DNA of 64,000 nucleotides, from assembly GCF_009363555.1 (NCBI RefSeq), contig NZ_CP045376.1, positions 1 to 64,000 on the forward strand, given 5' to 3'. Below are positions 1 to 8,660 of the stretch, in pieces. Position 1 is the first letter of the stretch. Every line of letters starts with the position of its first letter. Made by a program: the position numbers and the translations under genes. Under the pieces are notes generated by a model, which was not told the DNA's origin, made no database searches, and saw nothing but the letters and a program-made list of their open reading frames with translations. The stretch comes from Sulfitobacter sp. THAF37. GTDB lineage: Bacteria; Pseudomonadota; Alphaproteobacteria; Rhodobacterales; Rhodobacteraceae.

Positions 1-626
1 TGATCGAGCCGAAGCCGCAAGAGCCGACCAAGCATCAGTACGACTACGACGTGGCCACGGTGTACGGCTTTCTCAAGCGGTTCGGTCTTGAGAACGAGGT
101 CAAGGTGAACGTGGAGCAGGGCCATGCCATTCTGGCCGGGCACTCCTTCGAACACGAACTCGCGATGGCGCGGACGCTGGGCATTTTCGGGTCCATCGAC
201 ATGAACCGCAACGATTACCAGTCCGGCTGGGACACCGACCAGTTCCCCAATTCGCCTTCGGAAGCGGCGCTGGCCTATTACGAGGTGCTGATGGCGGGCG
301 GGTTCACCACCGGCGGCACCAACTTCGACGCCAAGCTGCGGCGGCAGTCGCTGGACCCCGAAGACCTGATCGCGTCTCACGCGGGCGCGATGGACATCTG
401 CGCGCGGGGGCTGAAATCGGCCTGGCGGATGATCGAGGACGACGCCCTGGAAGGGCCGCGGCGGGATCGCTACGCGGGATGGGAGAGTGACAAGGCAAAG
501 GCCATGCTGGCCGATGGCGCGACCCTCGACGGCATCGCGGCCGACGCCGAAACGCGCGGCGTGAACCCGCAGCCACGGTCCGGCGCGCAAGAGAAACTCG
601 AAAACATCGTCAATCGCTACGTGTGA
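1..626 (+). CDS. xylA: Xylose isomerase, C-terminal part (5' end outside window)
   Basis: The reading frame is open from base 3 and ends with TGA at 624-626, so only about the last 207 residues are present. The protein converts D-xylose to D-xylulose in the cytoplasm using two divalent metals. The stretch reading [16 protein letters not shown], then [17 protein letters not shown] and the DMNRND segment are hallmark xylose isomerase motifs that carry metal ligands and substrate contacts. No frameshift is seen. It lies 16 bases before a TIM-barrel isomerase and heads a co-directional run of genes ending in an ABC sugar importer. No xylulokinase is in the window; it may lie upstream. Confidence 0.95.
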   Translation, partial: IEPKPQEPTKHQYDYDVATVYGFLKRFGLENEVKVNVEQGHAILAGHSFEHELAMARTLGIFGSIDMNRNDYQSGWDTDQFPNSPSEAALAYYEVLMAGGFTTGGTNFDAKLRRQSLDPEDLIASHAGAMDICARGLKSAWRMIEDDALEGPRRDRYAGWESDKAKAMLADGATLDGIAADAETRGVNPQPRSGAQEKLENIVNRYV

Positions 627-642
627 CGAAAGGGAGGAAGTG

Positions 643-1698
643 ATGAAAACCATCAAGGGTCCTGCGCTGTTCCTGGCGCAATTCGCCGGTGACGAGGCAC
701 CGTTCAATTCCTGGGATGCTATCACCAAATGGGCCGCCGACTGCGGTTACAAGGGGGTGCAGGTGCCCACCTGGGACGCGCGTATGATCGACCTGGACCG
801 CGCCGCAGAATCGCAGGACTACTGCCAGGAATGGGCAGGACAGGCGCAGGAAAACGGGGTGGAGGTGACGGAACTGTCCACCCATCTGCAAGGCCAGCTT
901 GTCGCGGTGCATCCGGCCTATGACGACGTCTTTGACGGCTTTGCCGCGGAACACGTCAGGGGCAATCCGAAAGAGCGGCAGAAATGGGCCGTGGATCAGG
1001 TGAAGAAGGCGCTGACGGCGTCGGCGCACCTCGGCATCGGGGCCCATGCGACATTTTCAGGCGCGTTGGCCTGGCCTTACGTCTATCCCTGGCCGCAGCG
1101 GCCCGCCGGTCTGGTCGAGACGGCGTTTGACGAACTGGCCAAACGCTGGACACCGATCCTGGACCATGCGGAGGACTGCGGCGTCGATGTCTGCTATGAA
1201 ATCCATCCGGGCGAGGACCTGCACGACGGGATCACCTACGAGATGTTCCTGGAATGCACGGGCCAGCACCCGCGGGCCAACATGCTGTACGATCCGTCGC
1301 ACTACGTGCTGCAATGCCTCGATTATCTCGACAACATCGACATTTACCGCGACCGCATCCGGATGTTCCACGTCAAGGACGCGGAATTCAATCCGACCGG
1401 GCGGCAGGGCGTCTACAGCGGCTACCAGTCCTGGGTGAACCGGGCGGGACGATTCCGCAGCCCCGGCGATGGCCAGGTGGATTTCGGGGCCGTGTTCTCC
1501 AAGATGGCGGCGAACGATTTCGACGGCTGGGCCGTGGTCGAATGGGAATGTGCGCTCAAACACCCCGAAGACGGGGCCCGCGAAGGCGCGCAATTCGTCA
1601 AGGATCACATCATCCGCGTGACCGAACGCGCCTTCGACGATTTCGCGGACGGCGGCGCGGATGACGCGCTGAACGCCAAGATGATGGGGATTTCGTGA
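643..1698 (+). CDS. Sugar phosphate isomerase/epimerase, TIM-barrel family
   Basis: This 351-residue protein belongs to the AP-endonuclease-2-like TIM-barrel family (COG1082), whose members isomerise or epimerise sugars and inositol derivatives. Expected metal-ligand regions are visible as CYEIHPGED, YDPSHY, MFHVKD and VVEWE. The ATG at 643 is preferred to the GTG at 640 because AGGGAGGA at 631-638 is then well placed. The gene overlaps the next one by one base, so the two are translationally coupled. The exact substrate cannot be read from sequence; the company of xylA, a dehydrogenase and a sugar importer suggests interconversion of a keto or oxidised sugar. Confidence 0.85.
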   Translation: MKTIKGPALFLAQFAGDEAPFNSWDAITKWAADCGYKGVQVPTWDARMIDLDRAAESQDYCQEWAGQAQENGVEVTELSTHLQGQLVAVHPAYDDVFDGFAAEHVRGNPKERQKWAVDQVKKALTASAHLGIGAHATFSGALAWPYVYPWPQRPAGLVETAFDELAKRWTPILDHAEDCGVDVCYEIHPGEDLHDGITYEMFLECTGQHPRANMLYDPSHYVLQCLDYLDNIDIYRDRIRMFHVKDAEFNPTGRQGVYSGYQSWVNRAGRFRSPGDGQVDFGAVFSKMAANDFDGWAVVEWECALKHPEDGAREGAQFVKDHIIRVTERAFDDFADGGADDALNAKMMGIS

Positions 1699-2831
1699 TG
1701 GCACCTATAAGACTGGGCATGATCGGCGGCGGCAACGACGCGTTCATCGGCGGGGTGCACCGCATCGCGTCGCGGATCGACGGGCGTTTCCAGCTGGTCG
1801 CAGGGGCGCTGTCCTCCACCGCGGAAAAATCAAAGGCCTCCGGCGCCGCGCTGGGACTGGCCGAAGACCGCTGCTATGGCGATTTCACCGAGATGGCCAA
1901 GCGCGAGGCGCGGCTGAAGGATGGCGTGGAAGCCGTGGCCATCGTCACGCCGAACCACGTCCACTACCCGGCAGCGCGCGAATTCCTCAAGCGGGGCATT
2001 CACGTGATCTGCGACAAGCCGCTGACCTCGACCCTGGCGGATGCGAAAAAGCTGGTGGCAGCGGCGGAAAAATCGGATGCGCTGTTCGTGCTGACGCATA
2101 ACTACACCGGCTATCCCATGATCCGCCAGGCGCGCGAGATGATCCGGCAGGGCGACATCGGCAAGCTGCGCGTGGTGCAGGTTGAATACCCGCAGGACTG
2201 GCTGACAGATGCGGTCGAATCCGACGGCAGCAAACAGGCCGAATGGCGCACCGATCCTGACCGGTCGGGCGCAGGCGGCTGCGTGGGCGATATCGGCACA
2301 CATGCCTATAACCTCGCCCGGTTCGTCACCGGGTTGCAGCTGGAAAGCCTTGCCGCCGACCTCAGCACCTTTGTCGAGGGACGGCGGCTGGATGACAATG
2401 TGCATGTGATGCTCCGCTTTGACGGCGGCGCCCGCGGAATGCTGTGGTCCTCGCAGGTGGCACCCGGCAACGAAAACGCGCTCAAGCTGCGGGTCTACGG
2501 CGAAAAGGGCGGGCTGGAATGGGCACAGGAAGATCCGAATTACCTGTGGTTCACGCCGTTTGGCGAGCCCAAGCGCCTGCTGACGCGCAACGGGGCCGGG
2601 GCGACTGCGGGCAATCAAAGCGCCTCGCGCATTCCGGGGGGGCATCCCGAGGGCTATCTCGAAGGCTTCGCCAATATCTACAACGAAGCTGCCGACCTGA
2701 TCGTCGCGGCGCGCGATGGCACCAAACCCGACCACCTGTTGCCCACCGTGCAGGACGGGCTGGAAGGGGTCGCGTTCATCGACGCCTGCGTGCGGTCGTC
2801 CAAACGTGATGCGGCCTGGGTCAAGCTATGA
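1698..2831 (+). CDS. Gfo/Idh/MocA-family oxidoreductase
   Basis: This NAD(P)-dependent sugar or polyol dehydrogenase of 377 residues starts with an N-terminal Rossmann segment (LGMIGGG near residue 6), followed by CDKPLTS, the family's substrate/cofactor lysine motif. The C-terminal half is the usual alpha/beta domain. The ATG at 1698 overlaps the upstream stop by one base, and the end overlaps the next ATG by four bases. Together with the TIM-barrel gene upstream it probably carries out an oxidation and isomerisation of the sugar brought in by the importer downstream, in the manner of inositol-type catabolism. The substrate is inference only. Confidence 0.88.
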   Translation: MAPIRLGMIGGGNDAFIGGVHRIASRIDGRFQLVAGALSSTAEKSKASGAALGLAEDRCYGDFTEMAKREARLKDGVEAVAIVTPNHVHYPAAREFLKRGIHVICDKPLTSTLADAKKLVAAAEKSDALFVLTHNYTGYPMIRQAREMIRQGDIGKLRVVQVEYPQDWLTDAVESDGSKQAEWRTDPDRSGAGGCVGDIGTHAYNLARFVTGLQLESLAADLSTFVEGRRLDDNVHVMLRFDGGARGMLWSSQVAPGNENALKLRVYGEKGGLEWAQEDPNYLWFTPFGEPKRLLTRNGAGATAGNQSASRIPGGHPEGYLEGFANIYNEAADLIVAARDGTKPDHLLPTVQDGLEGVAFIDACVRSSKRDAAWVKL

Positions 2832-4336
2832 GCGACACCCGCGCCCTCACGCTGGCTGACGTCTGCCGAAGTTTCGGGCCCGTGCAGGTGCTGCACGACA
2901 TCAACCTGACCCTGCACCCCGGAGAGGTGCACGCCCTGATCGGAGAGAACGGCGCCGGCAAATCGACGGCGATGAAGATCATGTCGGGGTATCTGGAGCC
3001 GACGAAGGGGCAGGTGAAGCTGAACGATGCGCCCGCGCGTTTCGCCAATTCGCAGGAGGCGGAAGCGCAGGGCGTGGTCTTGATCCATCAGGAATTCAAC
3101 CTGGCCGACCAGCTGAGCGTGGAACAGAACATCTTTCTGGGGCACGAAAAGCGGCGCGGGCTGTTTCTGGACAAGAAATGGATGCAGGCCGAGACGCGCA
3201 GGCTGCTCGACCGGCTGAACTGCACCGTCTCGCCCACCGCGCGGGTGCGCGACATTTCCAACGCGGACAAGCAGATGGTCGAGATCGCCAAGGCGCTGTC
3301 GCGCCGGGCGCAGGTGCTGATCATGGACGAACCGACCGCCGTGCTGACCGAACGCGAGGCCGAGGTCCTGTTCGAACAGGTCGCCCGGCTGAAGGACGAG
3401 GGGGTGGCGATCCTGTTCACCTCCCACAAGCTGGACGAGGTCAAGCGGATTTCGGACCGGATCACGGTGCTGCGGGACGGGCACGTCGTGGCGCAGGGCA
3501 TGACAACCGAATTCAACGAGGACCAGATGGCCGAGGCGATGGTGGGGCGCGATGTCTCCTCGCTTTATCCGGTGCGCGCGGCCGCCGTGGGCGATGCGCC
3601 GGCGCTGGAAGTCAAGGGGCTGAACGTGCCGGGCTATGCCCGTGACATCGGCTTTACCCTGCGGCGGGGCGAGATCCTGGGCATCTCCGGTCTGATCGGG
3701 TCGGGCCGGACCGAAACCATGGAGGGCCTCGTCGGGCTGCGCAGCGCCAGCGGCGAGGTGCGGATCAACGGCAAACCCGTCACCCTGCGCACGCCCGCGC
3801 AGGCGCAGGCGGCGGGCCTGTGTTACCTGACCGAAGACCGCAAGGGCCGGGGGCTGTTGTTGCACAAGGGGATGCGCGAGAACCTGACACTGCAATCCTT
3901 GTCCGAATTTTCCAACTGGCTGATCGACCAAAAGGCGGAAGAGGCGGCGCTGACCAAGGCGATTGCGGATTTCGACATCCGCGCGCCCACGCGGGATGTG
4001 CTGGTGGGCAACCTGTCGGGCGGCAACCAGCAGAAGCTGCTGATCGCCAAGATCATGCTGACCGACCCGCAGATCGTCATCATCGACGAACCGACGCGCG
4101 GCATCGACATCGGCACCAAACAACAGATCTACGAATTCATCCATGCGCTGTCGGCGGCGGGAAAATCCATCATCGTGGTGAGTTCGGAAATGCAGGAGGT
4201 CATCGGCCTTGCCGACCGTGTGCTGGTGATGCGCCTGGGCGCCATCGCGGGCGAGGTCAGCGGCGATGACATGACAGAAGACAAGATCGTGCGGCTGGCG
4301 ATGGGCCTCGGCGCGACGCGGCAAGAGGCAATCTGA
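2828..4336 (+). CDS. Sugar ABC transporter, tandem ATP-binding protein
   Basis: A 502-residue ATPase of the RbsA/XylG/MglA type (carbohydrate uptake CUT2 family) with two nucleotide-binding domains. The first has Walker A GENGAGKST at residues 39-47 and LIMDEPT. The second has the signature LSGGNQQ at about 396-402 and IIDEPTRGID. In this family the second domain usually has a degenerate Walker A, and GLIGSGRTE here fits that pattern. It would energise uptake with the permease and binding protein that follow. It starts inside the previous gene (ATGA overlap), and its stop overlaps the permease ATG, indicating one operon. Confidence 0.95.
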   Translation: MSDTRALTLADVCRSFGPVQVLHDINLTLHPGEVHALIGENGAGKSTAMKIMSGYLEPTKGQVKLNDAPARFANSQEAEAQGVVLIHQEFNLADQLSVEQNIFLGHEKRRGLFLDKKWMQAETRRLLDRLNCTVSPTARVRDISNADKQMVEIAKALSRRAQVLIMDEPTAVLTEREAEVLFEQVARLKDEGVAILFTSHKLDEVKRISDRITVLRDGHVVAQGMTTEFNEDQMAEAMVGRDVSSLYPVRAAAVGDAPALEVKGLNVPGYARDIGFTLRRGEILGISGLIGSGRTETMEGLVGLRSASGEVRINGKPVTLRTPAQAQAAGLCYLTEDRKGRGLLLHKGMRENLTLQSLSEFSNWLIDQKAEEAALTKAIADFDIRAPTRDVLVGNLSGGNQQKLLIAKIMLTDPQIVIIDEPTRGIDIGTKQQIYEFIHALSAAGKSIIVVSSEMQEVIGLADRVLVMRLGAIAGEVSGDDMTEDKIVRLAMGLGATRQEAI

Positions 4337-5334
4337 TGACGGCAACCGAAACACAGCCCCAGAGGTCGGGGCAGGGCATGAACCTCAAGGTGCTGGGGCC
4401 AATCCTGGCGCTGGTGGTGCTGGTGATCGTGGGGGCCGCGCTGAACGGCAACTTCCTGAGTGCCGCGAACATCACCAATGTGCTGTCGCGGTCCGCCTTC
4501 ATCGGCATCATCGCGGTCGGCATGACATTCGTCATCACCGGCGGGGGCCTTGACCTGTCGGTCGGCTCCATGGCCGCCTTCATCGCCGGGCTGATGATCC
4601 TGGTGATGAATGCGATGCTGCCGATGATGGGGCCGGGCTGGCCGCTGGTCTTTGTCGGTATGCTGACCGCGATGGTGGCGGGCACGCTGGCGGGATTCGT
4701 CAACGGCTTCCTGATCACGACAATGCGGATCGAGGCCTTCATCGTGACCCTGGGTACGATGGGGATTTACCGCAGCCTCGTCACCTGGCTGGCGGATGGC
4801 GGCACGCTCTCGCTGGATTTCGGGATGCGGTCGGTGATCCGGCCCATCTATTTCGACGGGATACTGGGGATCAGCTGGCCCATCATCGTCTTTGCGCTGG
4901 TGGCGATCACGGGCGAACTGGTGATGCGGCGCGCGGCCTTTGGCAGGCACGCAGCGGCTGTCGGGTCAAACGACCAGGTGGCGCGCTATTCTTCGGTCAA
5001 CGTGAACCGGGTGCGGATGCTGACCTATGTGTTTCTGGGCATCCTCGTCGGGGTGGCCACGATCATGTACGTGCCGCGCCTCGGCTCGGCCTCGCCCAGT
5101 ACCGGTGTGCTCTGGGAACTGGAAGCGATTGCGGCGGTCATCATCGGCGGCACGATGCTCAAGGGCGGCTTTGGCCGGGTCTGGGGCACGGTGATCGGCG
5201 TGCTGATCCTATCGCTGATCGACAATATCCTGAATCTGACGGATGGCGTCTCGCCCTATCTGAACGGGGCAATCCAGGGGGTGATCATCATCCTGGCCGT
5301 CATCCTGCAGCGCGACAAGAAAGCGGAGAGCTGA
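4336..5334 (+). CDS. Sugar ABC transporter permease, RbsC/XylH type
   Basis: A hydrophobic 332-residue inner-membrane permease of the CUT2 family. It has a short polar N-terminus, then about nine or ten membrane segments, including the conserved region around GVGMTFVITGGGLDLSVGSM-like sequence near residues 56-76. Length is normal for the family. It overlaps the ATPase stop by one base and lies 43 bases before the binding protein gene. The order ATPase-permease-binding protein is common for ribose and xylose systems. The transported sugar cannot be told from sequence alone. Confidence 0.94.
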   Translation: MTATETQPQRSGQGMNLKVLGPILALVVLVIVGAALNGNFLSAANITNVLSRSAFIGIIAVGMTFVITGGGLDLSVGSMAAFIAGLMILVMNAMLPMMGPGWPLVFVGMLTAMVAGTLAGFVNGFLITTMRIEAFIVTLGTMGIYRSLVTWLADGGTLSLDFGMRSVIRPIYFDGILGISWPIIVFALVAITGELVMRRAAFGRHAAAVGSNDQVARYSSVNVNRVRMLTYVFLGILVGVATIMYVPRLGSASPSTGVLWELEAIAAVIIGGTMLKGGFGRVWGTVIGVLILSLIDNILNLTDGVSPYLNGAIQGVIIILAVILQRDKKAES

Positions 5335-5377
5335 TGACGGCTCTTCGGAAGAACATGGTCAACAGAGGAGAAAAGCC

Positions 5378-6322
5378 ATGAAATTCACCAAGATTACGGC
5401 GGCCGCCCTGGCCGCGACCCTGGCAATGCCCGCGATGGCCCAGGATACCAAGGTCATCGGCGTGTCGATCCCGGCTGCAACCCACGGCTGGGCGGGCGGC
5501 ATGAATTTCCACGCGCAACAGGCAGTGGACCGGCTGGAGGAAGTCTATCCGCAGCTCGACTTCGTGCTGGCGACGGCATCGGACCCGGCCAAACAGGTCA
5601 ACGACATCGAGGACATGCTGGCCACGCGCAACATCAGCGCGCTGGTGGTGCTGCCGTTCGAATCCGAACCGCTGACCAGCCCGGTCAAGGCGGTCGCGGA
5701 CAGCGGCGCCTGGGTGACGGTCGTGGACCGGGGCCTCGCGCAGCCGGGGATCGAGGATCTCTATGTCGCGGGCGACAACCCCGGCTTTGGCAAGGTGTCG
5801 GGGGAATACATGGTCTCGGCCATGCCGGACGGCGGTGACATCGTCGTGTTCCGGGGCATCCCCACCACCATCGACAACGAGCGTGTCGAAGGGTTCCAGG
5901 AAGCCATCGAAGGGTCCGGCATCAACGTGCTGGCGATGGAGCATGGCAACTGGAACCGCGACGACAGCTTTACCGTGATGCAGGATTTCCTGTCGAAGTA
6001 TGACCAGATCGACGCGGTCTGGGCCTCGGACGATGACATGGCCATCGGTGTTCTGGCAGCCATCGAACAATCCGGCCGCGACGACATCCAGTTCGTGCTT
6101 GGCGGTGCCGGCATGAAGGAAATGGTGGCCAAGGTGCGCGATGGCGATCCGATGATCCCGGCGGATGTGACCTATCCTCCGTCGATGATCGCGACTGCCA
6201 TCGAGATGACGGCGGTTGGCTTGACCTCCACGGCGCCGGTCTCGGGCACCTTTACCATCGGGTCGGTGTTGATCACGCCTGAAAACGCCGCGGACTTCTA
6301 CTACGAAGACAGCCCGTTCTGA
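5378..6322 (+). CDS. Sugar ABC transporter periplasmic substrate-binding protein
   Basis: A 314-residue periplasmic binding protein of the RbsB type. A clear signal peptide (MKFTKITAAALAATLAMPAMA) ends just before QDTKVIG. The mature part has the two-lobed sugar-binding fold, with ALVVLPFE, TVVDRG and VWASDDDMAIGVLAAIEQ corresponding to hinge and ligand-pocket regions. A good ribosome site (AGAGGAGAAAAG) precedes the ATG. It is the last gene of the sugar operon and is followed by a strong GC stem-loop. Such genes are usually expressed at the highest level of their operon. Confidence 0.93.
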   Translation: MKFTKITAAALAATLAMPAMAQDTKVIGVSIPAATHGWAGGMNFHAQQAVDRLEEVYPQLDFVLATASDPAKQVNDIEDMLATRNISALVVLPFESEPLTSPVKAVADSGAWVTVVDRGLAQPGIEDLYVAGDNPGFGKVSGEYMVSAMPDGGDIVVFRGIPTTIDNERVEGFQEAIEGSGINVLAMEHGNWNRDDSFTVMQDFLSKYDQIDAVWASDDDMAIGVLAAIEQSGRDDIQFVLGGAGMKEMVAKVRDGDPMIPADVTYPPSMIATAIEMTAVGLTSTAPVSGTFTIGSVLITPENAADFYYEDSPF

Positions 6323-6333
6323 TCGAACCCGTC

Positions 6334-6359
6334 GCGGGGCGCAGTCGCCTGCGCCCCGC
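6334..6359 (+). terminator. GC-rich stem-loop after the sugar ABC operon
   Basis: Perfect 11-bp stem (GCGGGGCGCAG with CTGCGCCCCGC) around a TCGC loop, starting 12 bases after the stop of the binding-protein gene. No run of T follows, so it may act as an mRNA 3'-end stabiliser or a weak terminator instead of a classical intrinsic one. Confidence 0.6.
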
Positions 6360-6528
6360 AGACCCGGCCCCGCCCAAGGGCGCAGCACCGCCTCATCCAG
6401 GCACACCGATGGATGATTTATTTAACATAACTTCGCTTATGCGTTTCCAGTCATGTAGTGGGAGTGCGCTACCTTGAAGTGCGGCTCCTATCAGAAACTA
6501 ACGGGTTATCTGATCAGGAGTTCGTGCC

Positions 6529-6702
6529 ATGAAGACCGCTTGCACGCAAGTGAGCTTGAAGGACCGCCGGAAAATCGAGGAGTGGTGGCACGCAAAGGTC
6601 CCTGTCCGAGAGATGGCGCGCGTTCTGAAGCGCCATAAATCGACCATTCATAGCGATATCAAACCCAACTTCTGGGCGGATGCTTTTCTTTCCGTCGATT
6701 GA
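6529..6702 (+). pseudogene. IS30-family transposase, N-terminal fragment
   Basis: A 57-codon frame begins with ATG at 6529 and ends with TGA at 6700-6702. It reads SLKDRRKIEEWW, then VPVREMARVLKRHKSTIHSDIKPNFW, which is the N-terminal helix-turn-helix of IS30-family transposases (usual form: RSTIxREIxRN). A full transposase has about 320-390 residues with a DDE catalytic core; none of that core follows here. The remnant lies between the sugar operon and the sulfatase gene and marks past insertion and decay. The rest of the 6323-6795 gap holds only the stem-loop at 6334 and no other gene. Confidence 0.8.
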
Positions 6703-6795
6703 CCTTCTGGTGCCGTCGGTTATGGGACGTTAGCGTCGATGTCCCACAATCCTGTATCTCAACCCGCGCGGCGCGCACATTAGGGAGACTACACA

Positions 6796-8463
6796 TTGGC
6801 CAAGCCGAAAAACATTCTGTTCATCATGTTCGACCAGCTGCGGTGGGACTACCTGAGCTGTTATGGCCACCCGCACCTGGAAACCCCGCATATCAACAAA
6901 CTTGCCGCGCGGGGTGTGCGCTTCGACAATGCCCGGATTCAGTCGCCGCTGTGCGGCCCTTCGCGGATGTCGACCTATACGGGTCGGTATGTTCACAGCC
7001 ATGGCGCGTCATGGAACAACGTCCCGCTGAAGGTGGGCGAACGCACCATGGGCGATCATCTGCGTGACCTTGGCATGGGCTGCTGGCTGGTGGGCAAGAC
7101 ACATATGGCGGCTGACACCGACGGCATGCGGCGGCTGGGGTTGGAACCAGACAGTGTGATCGGTGCCCGGGTTGCCGAGTGTGGCTTTGACATCTGGGAG
7201 CGCGACGACGGCATGCGCCCCGAAGGACCGGACGGGTTTTACGATCCGGGCGGGGCGCTGAAATACAACGACTACCTGCGCGACAAGGGCTATGACAGCG
7301 ACAACCCGTGGCACGACTATGCCAACTCGGGCGTGGATGACGATGGCAACGTGCTGTCGGGCTGGTTTCTGGAAAACTCCGACCGCGCCGCCAACATCCG
7401 CGAGGAAGACAGCGAAACACCCTATCTGACGCGCCGTGGCATCGACTTTATCGAGGCCCAGGGCGACCAGCCGTGGTGCTGCCACCTGAGCTATATCAAG
7501 CCCCACTGGCCCTATATCGTGCCTGATCCCTACGCCGGCATGTACGGCCCGGAGCATTTCCTGCCGCCGGTGCGCAGCGACGCGGAGCGCGAGACGGATC
7601 ATCCCGTGTTCAAGGGGTTCCAGAATGCCCCCGTGGGCAAGGCTTTCTCCCGCGATGACATCCGCGACAAGGTGCTCAAAGCCTATATGGGTTTGATAAA
7701 GCAGTGCGACGACCAGATGGGCGTGCTCTTCGACTGGCTGGAAGAGACCGGCCGCATGGAGGACACGATGATCGTCGTCACCTCGGATCACGGGGATTTT
7801 CTGGGCGATCACTGGCTGGGGGAAAAGACGTTCTTTCACGATGCCTCGGTCAAGGTGCCGATGATTGTCTACGACCCCTCGGAAGAGGCCGACAAAACAC
7901 GTGGCACCACCTCGGATGCGCTGGTGGAATGTATCGACCTTGCGCCCACTTTCGTCGACGTGGCGGGGGGCGATTCATCGGCTTTGGATCATATTCTCGA
8001 AGGCCATTCGCTCTTGCCCCTCCTGCGGGGCGGCGCGGCCCCGGCCCGCGACTATGTGGTCTGTGAATACGACTACTCCGCGACACCGCTGGCAGCGCGG
8101 CTGAACTTGCACCCGGATCAGTCACGCATGTTCATGGTCGCGGATCATGACTGGAAAATGATCCACTTCGAAAGCGGGCACCGCCCGATGCTGTTCGACC
8201 TGAATGCCGACCCGGACGAGCTCAACGATCTGGGCAACAGCGCAGACCACGCACAGGTTATCGCAGCCATGTACGACAAGCTGAACACATGGGCCCGCCG
8301 ACCGGCGGCGCGCACGACATTGTCGAATGACACGTTCATCAAGAGGCGCACCGATGCGCCTCTGACGGGCGTGCTGATCGGCGTCGCTGATGCGACTGAA
8401 GTGACGGGCGACGTTGCTGTCAAATATGTCGGGCGCCGAGTTCCCGGAAAATACGGGGGCTAG
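6796..8463 (+). CDS. Sulfatase / phosphonate monoester hydrolase-like enzyme
   Basis: A 555-residue member of the alkaline phosphatase superfamily. It has an N-terminal metal site (MFDQLRWDYL) and the sulfatase signature C-G-P-S-R at residues 53-57 followed by TG at 62-63, matching CxPSRx4TG, in which the cysteine is matured to formylglycine. VVTSDHGDFLGDHWLGEK is the second metal-binding region. There is no signal peptide, so it should act in the cytoplasm on a sulfate, phosphate or phosphonate ester. The start is a TTG with GGGAG at 6783-6787 upstream. The length fits phosphonate monoester hydrolases and arylsulfatases alike. No sulfatase-maturing enzyme is in the window. Confidence 0.88.
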   Translation: MAKPKNILFIMFDQLRWDYLSCYGHPHLETPHINKLAARGVRFDNARIQSPLCGPSRMSTYTGRYVHSHGASWNNVPLKVGERTMGDHLRDLGMGCWLVGKTHMAADTDGMRRLGLEPDSVIGARVAECGFDIWERDDGMRPEGPDGFYDPGGALKYNDYLRDKGYDSDNPWHDYANSGVDDDGNVLSGWFLENSDRAANIREEDSETPYLTRRGIDFIEAQGDQPWCCHLSYIKPHWPYIVPDPYAGMYGPEHFLPPVRSDAERETDHPVFKGFQNAPVGKAFSRDDIRDKVLKAYMGLIKQCDDQMGVLFDWLEETGRMEDTMIVVTSDHGDFLGDHWLGEKTFFHDASVKVPMIVYDPSEEADKTRGTTSDALVECIDLAPTFVDVAGGDSSALDHILEGHSLLPLLRGGAAPARDYVVCEYDYSATPLAARLNLHPDQSRMFMVADHDWKMIHFESGHRPMLFDLNADPDELNDLGNSADHAQVIAAMYDKLNTWARRPAARTTLSNDTFIKRRTDAPLTGVLIGVADATEVTGDVAVKYVGRRVPGKYGG

Positions 8464-8660
8464 TATGGACGCAATCGGGGTAAAGCCGAGGTACTTTGGC
8501 CAAGAGCGTCATCGGTATCCTCCTGAACCCAGAGGGGCTGATGCCACGAACCGCTCTGACAATTCTCTGCGGCAAGGTGGGACAGGTCCACAGTGGCATC
8601 ATCAAGCGCAGGACCCATCGCGACCGATCAACTTCCGCAAACGGGTCCAACAGTCTCCGG
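8464..8660. other. Short gap between sulfatase and caspase genes
   Basis: About 200 bases between two converging genes (sulfatase on plus, caspase fusion on minus). I see no gene, clear terminator or repeat in it. Confidence 0.4.

Noticed and set aside
2678..4354. Long open frame on the minus strand opposite the sugar ABC ATPase gene
   Set aside because: It is antisense to a gene with clear motifs on the plus strand, lacks known motifs, and arises from GC-rich codon bias.
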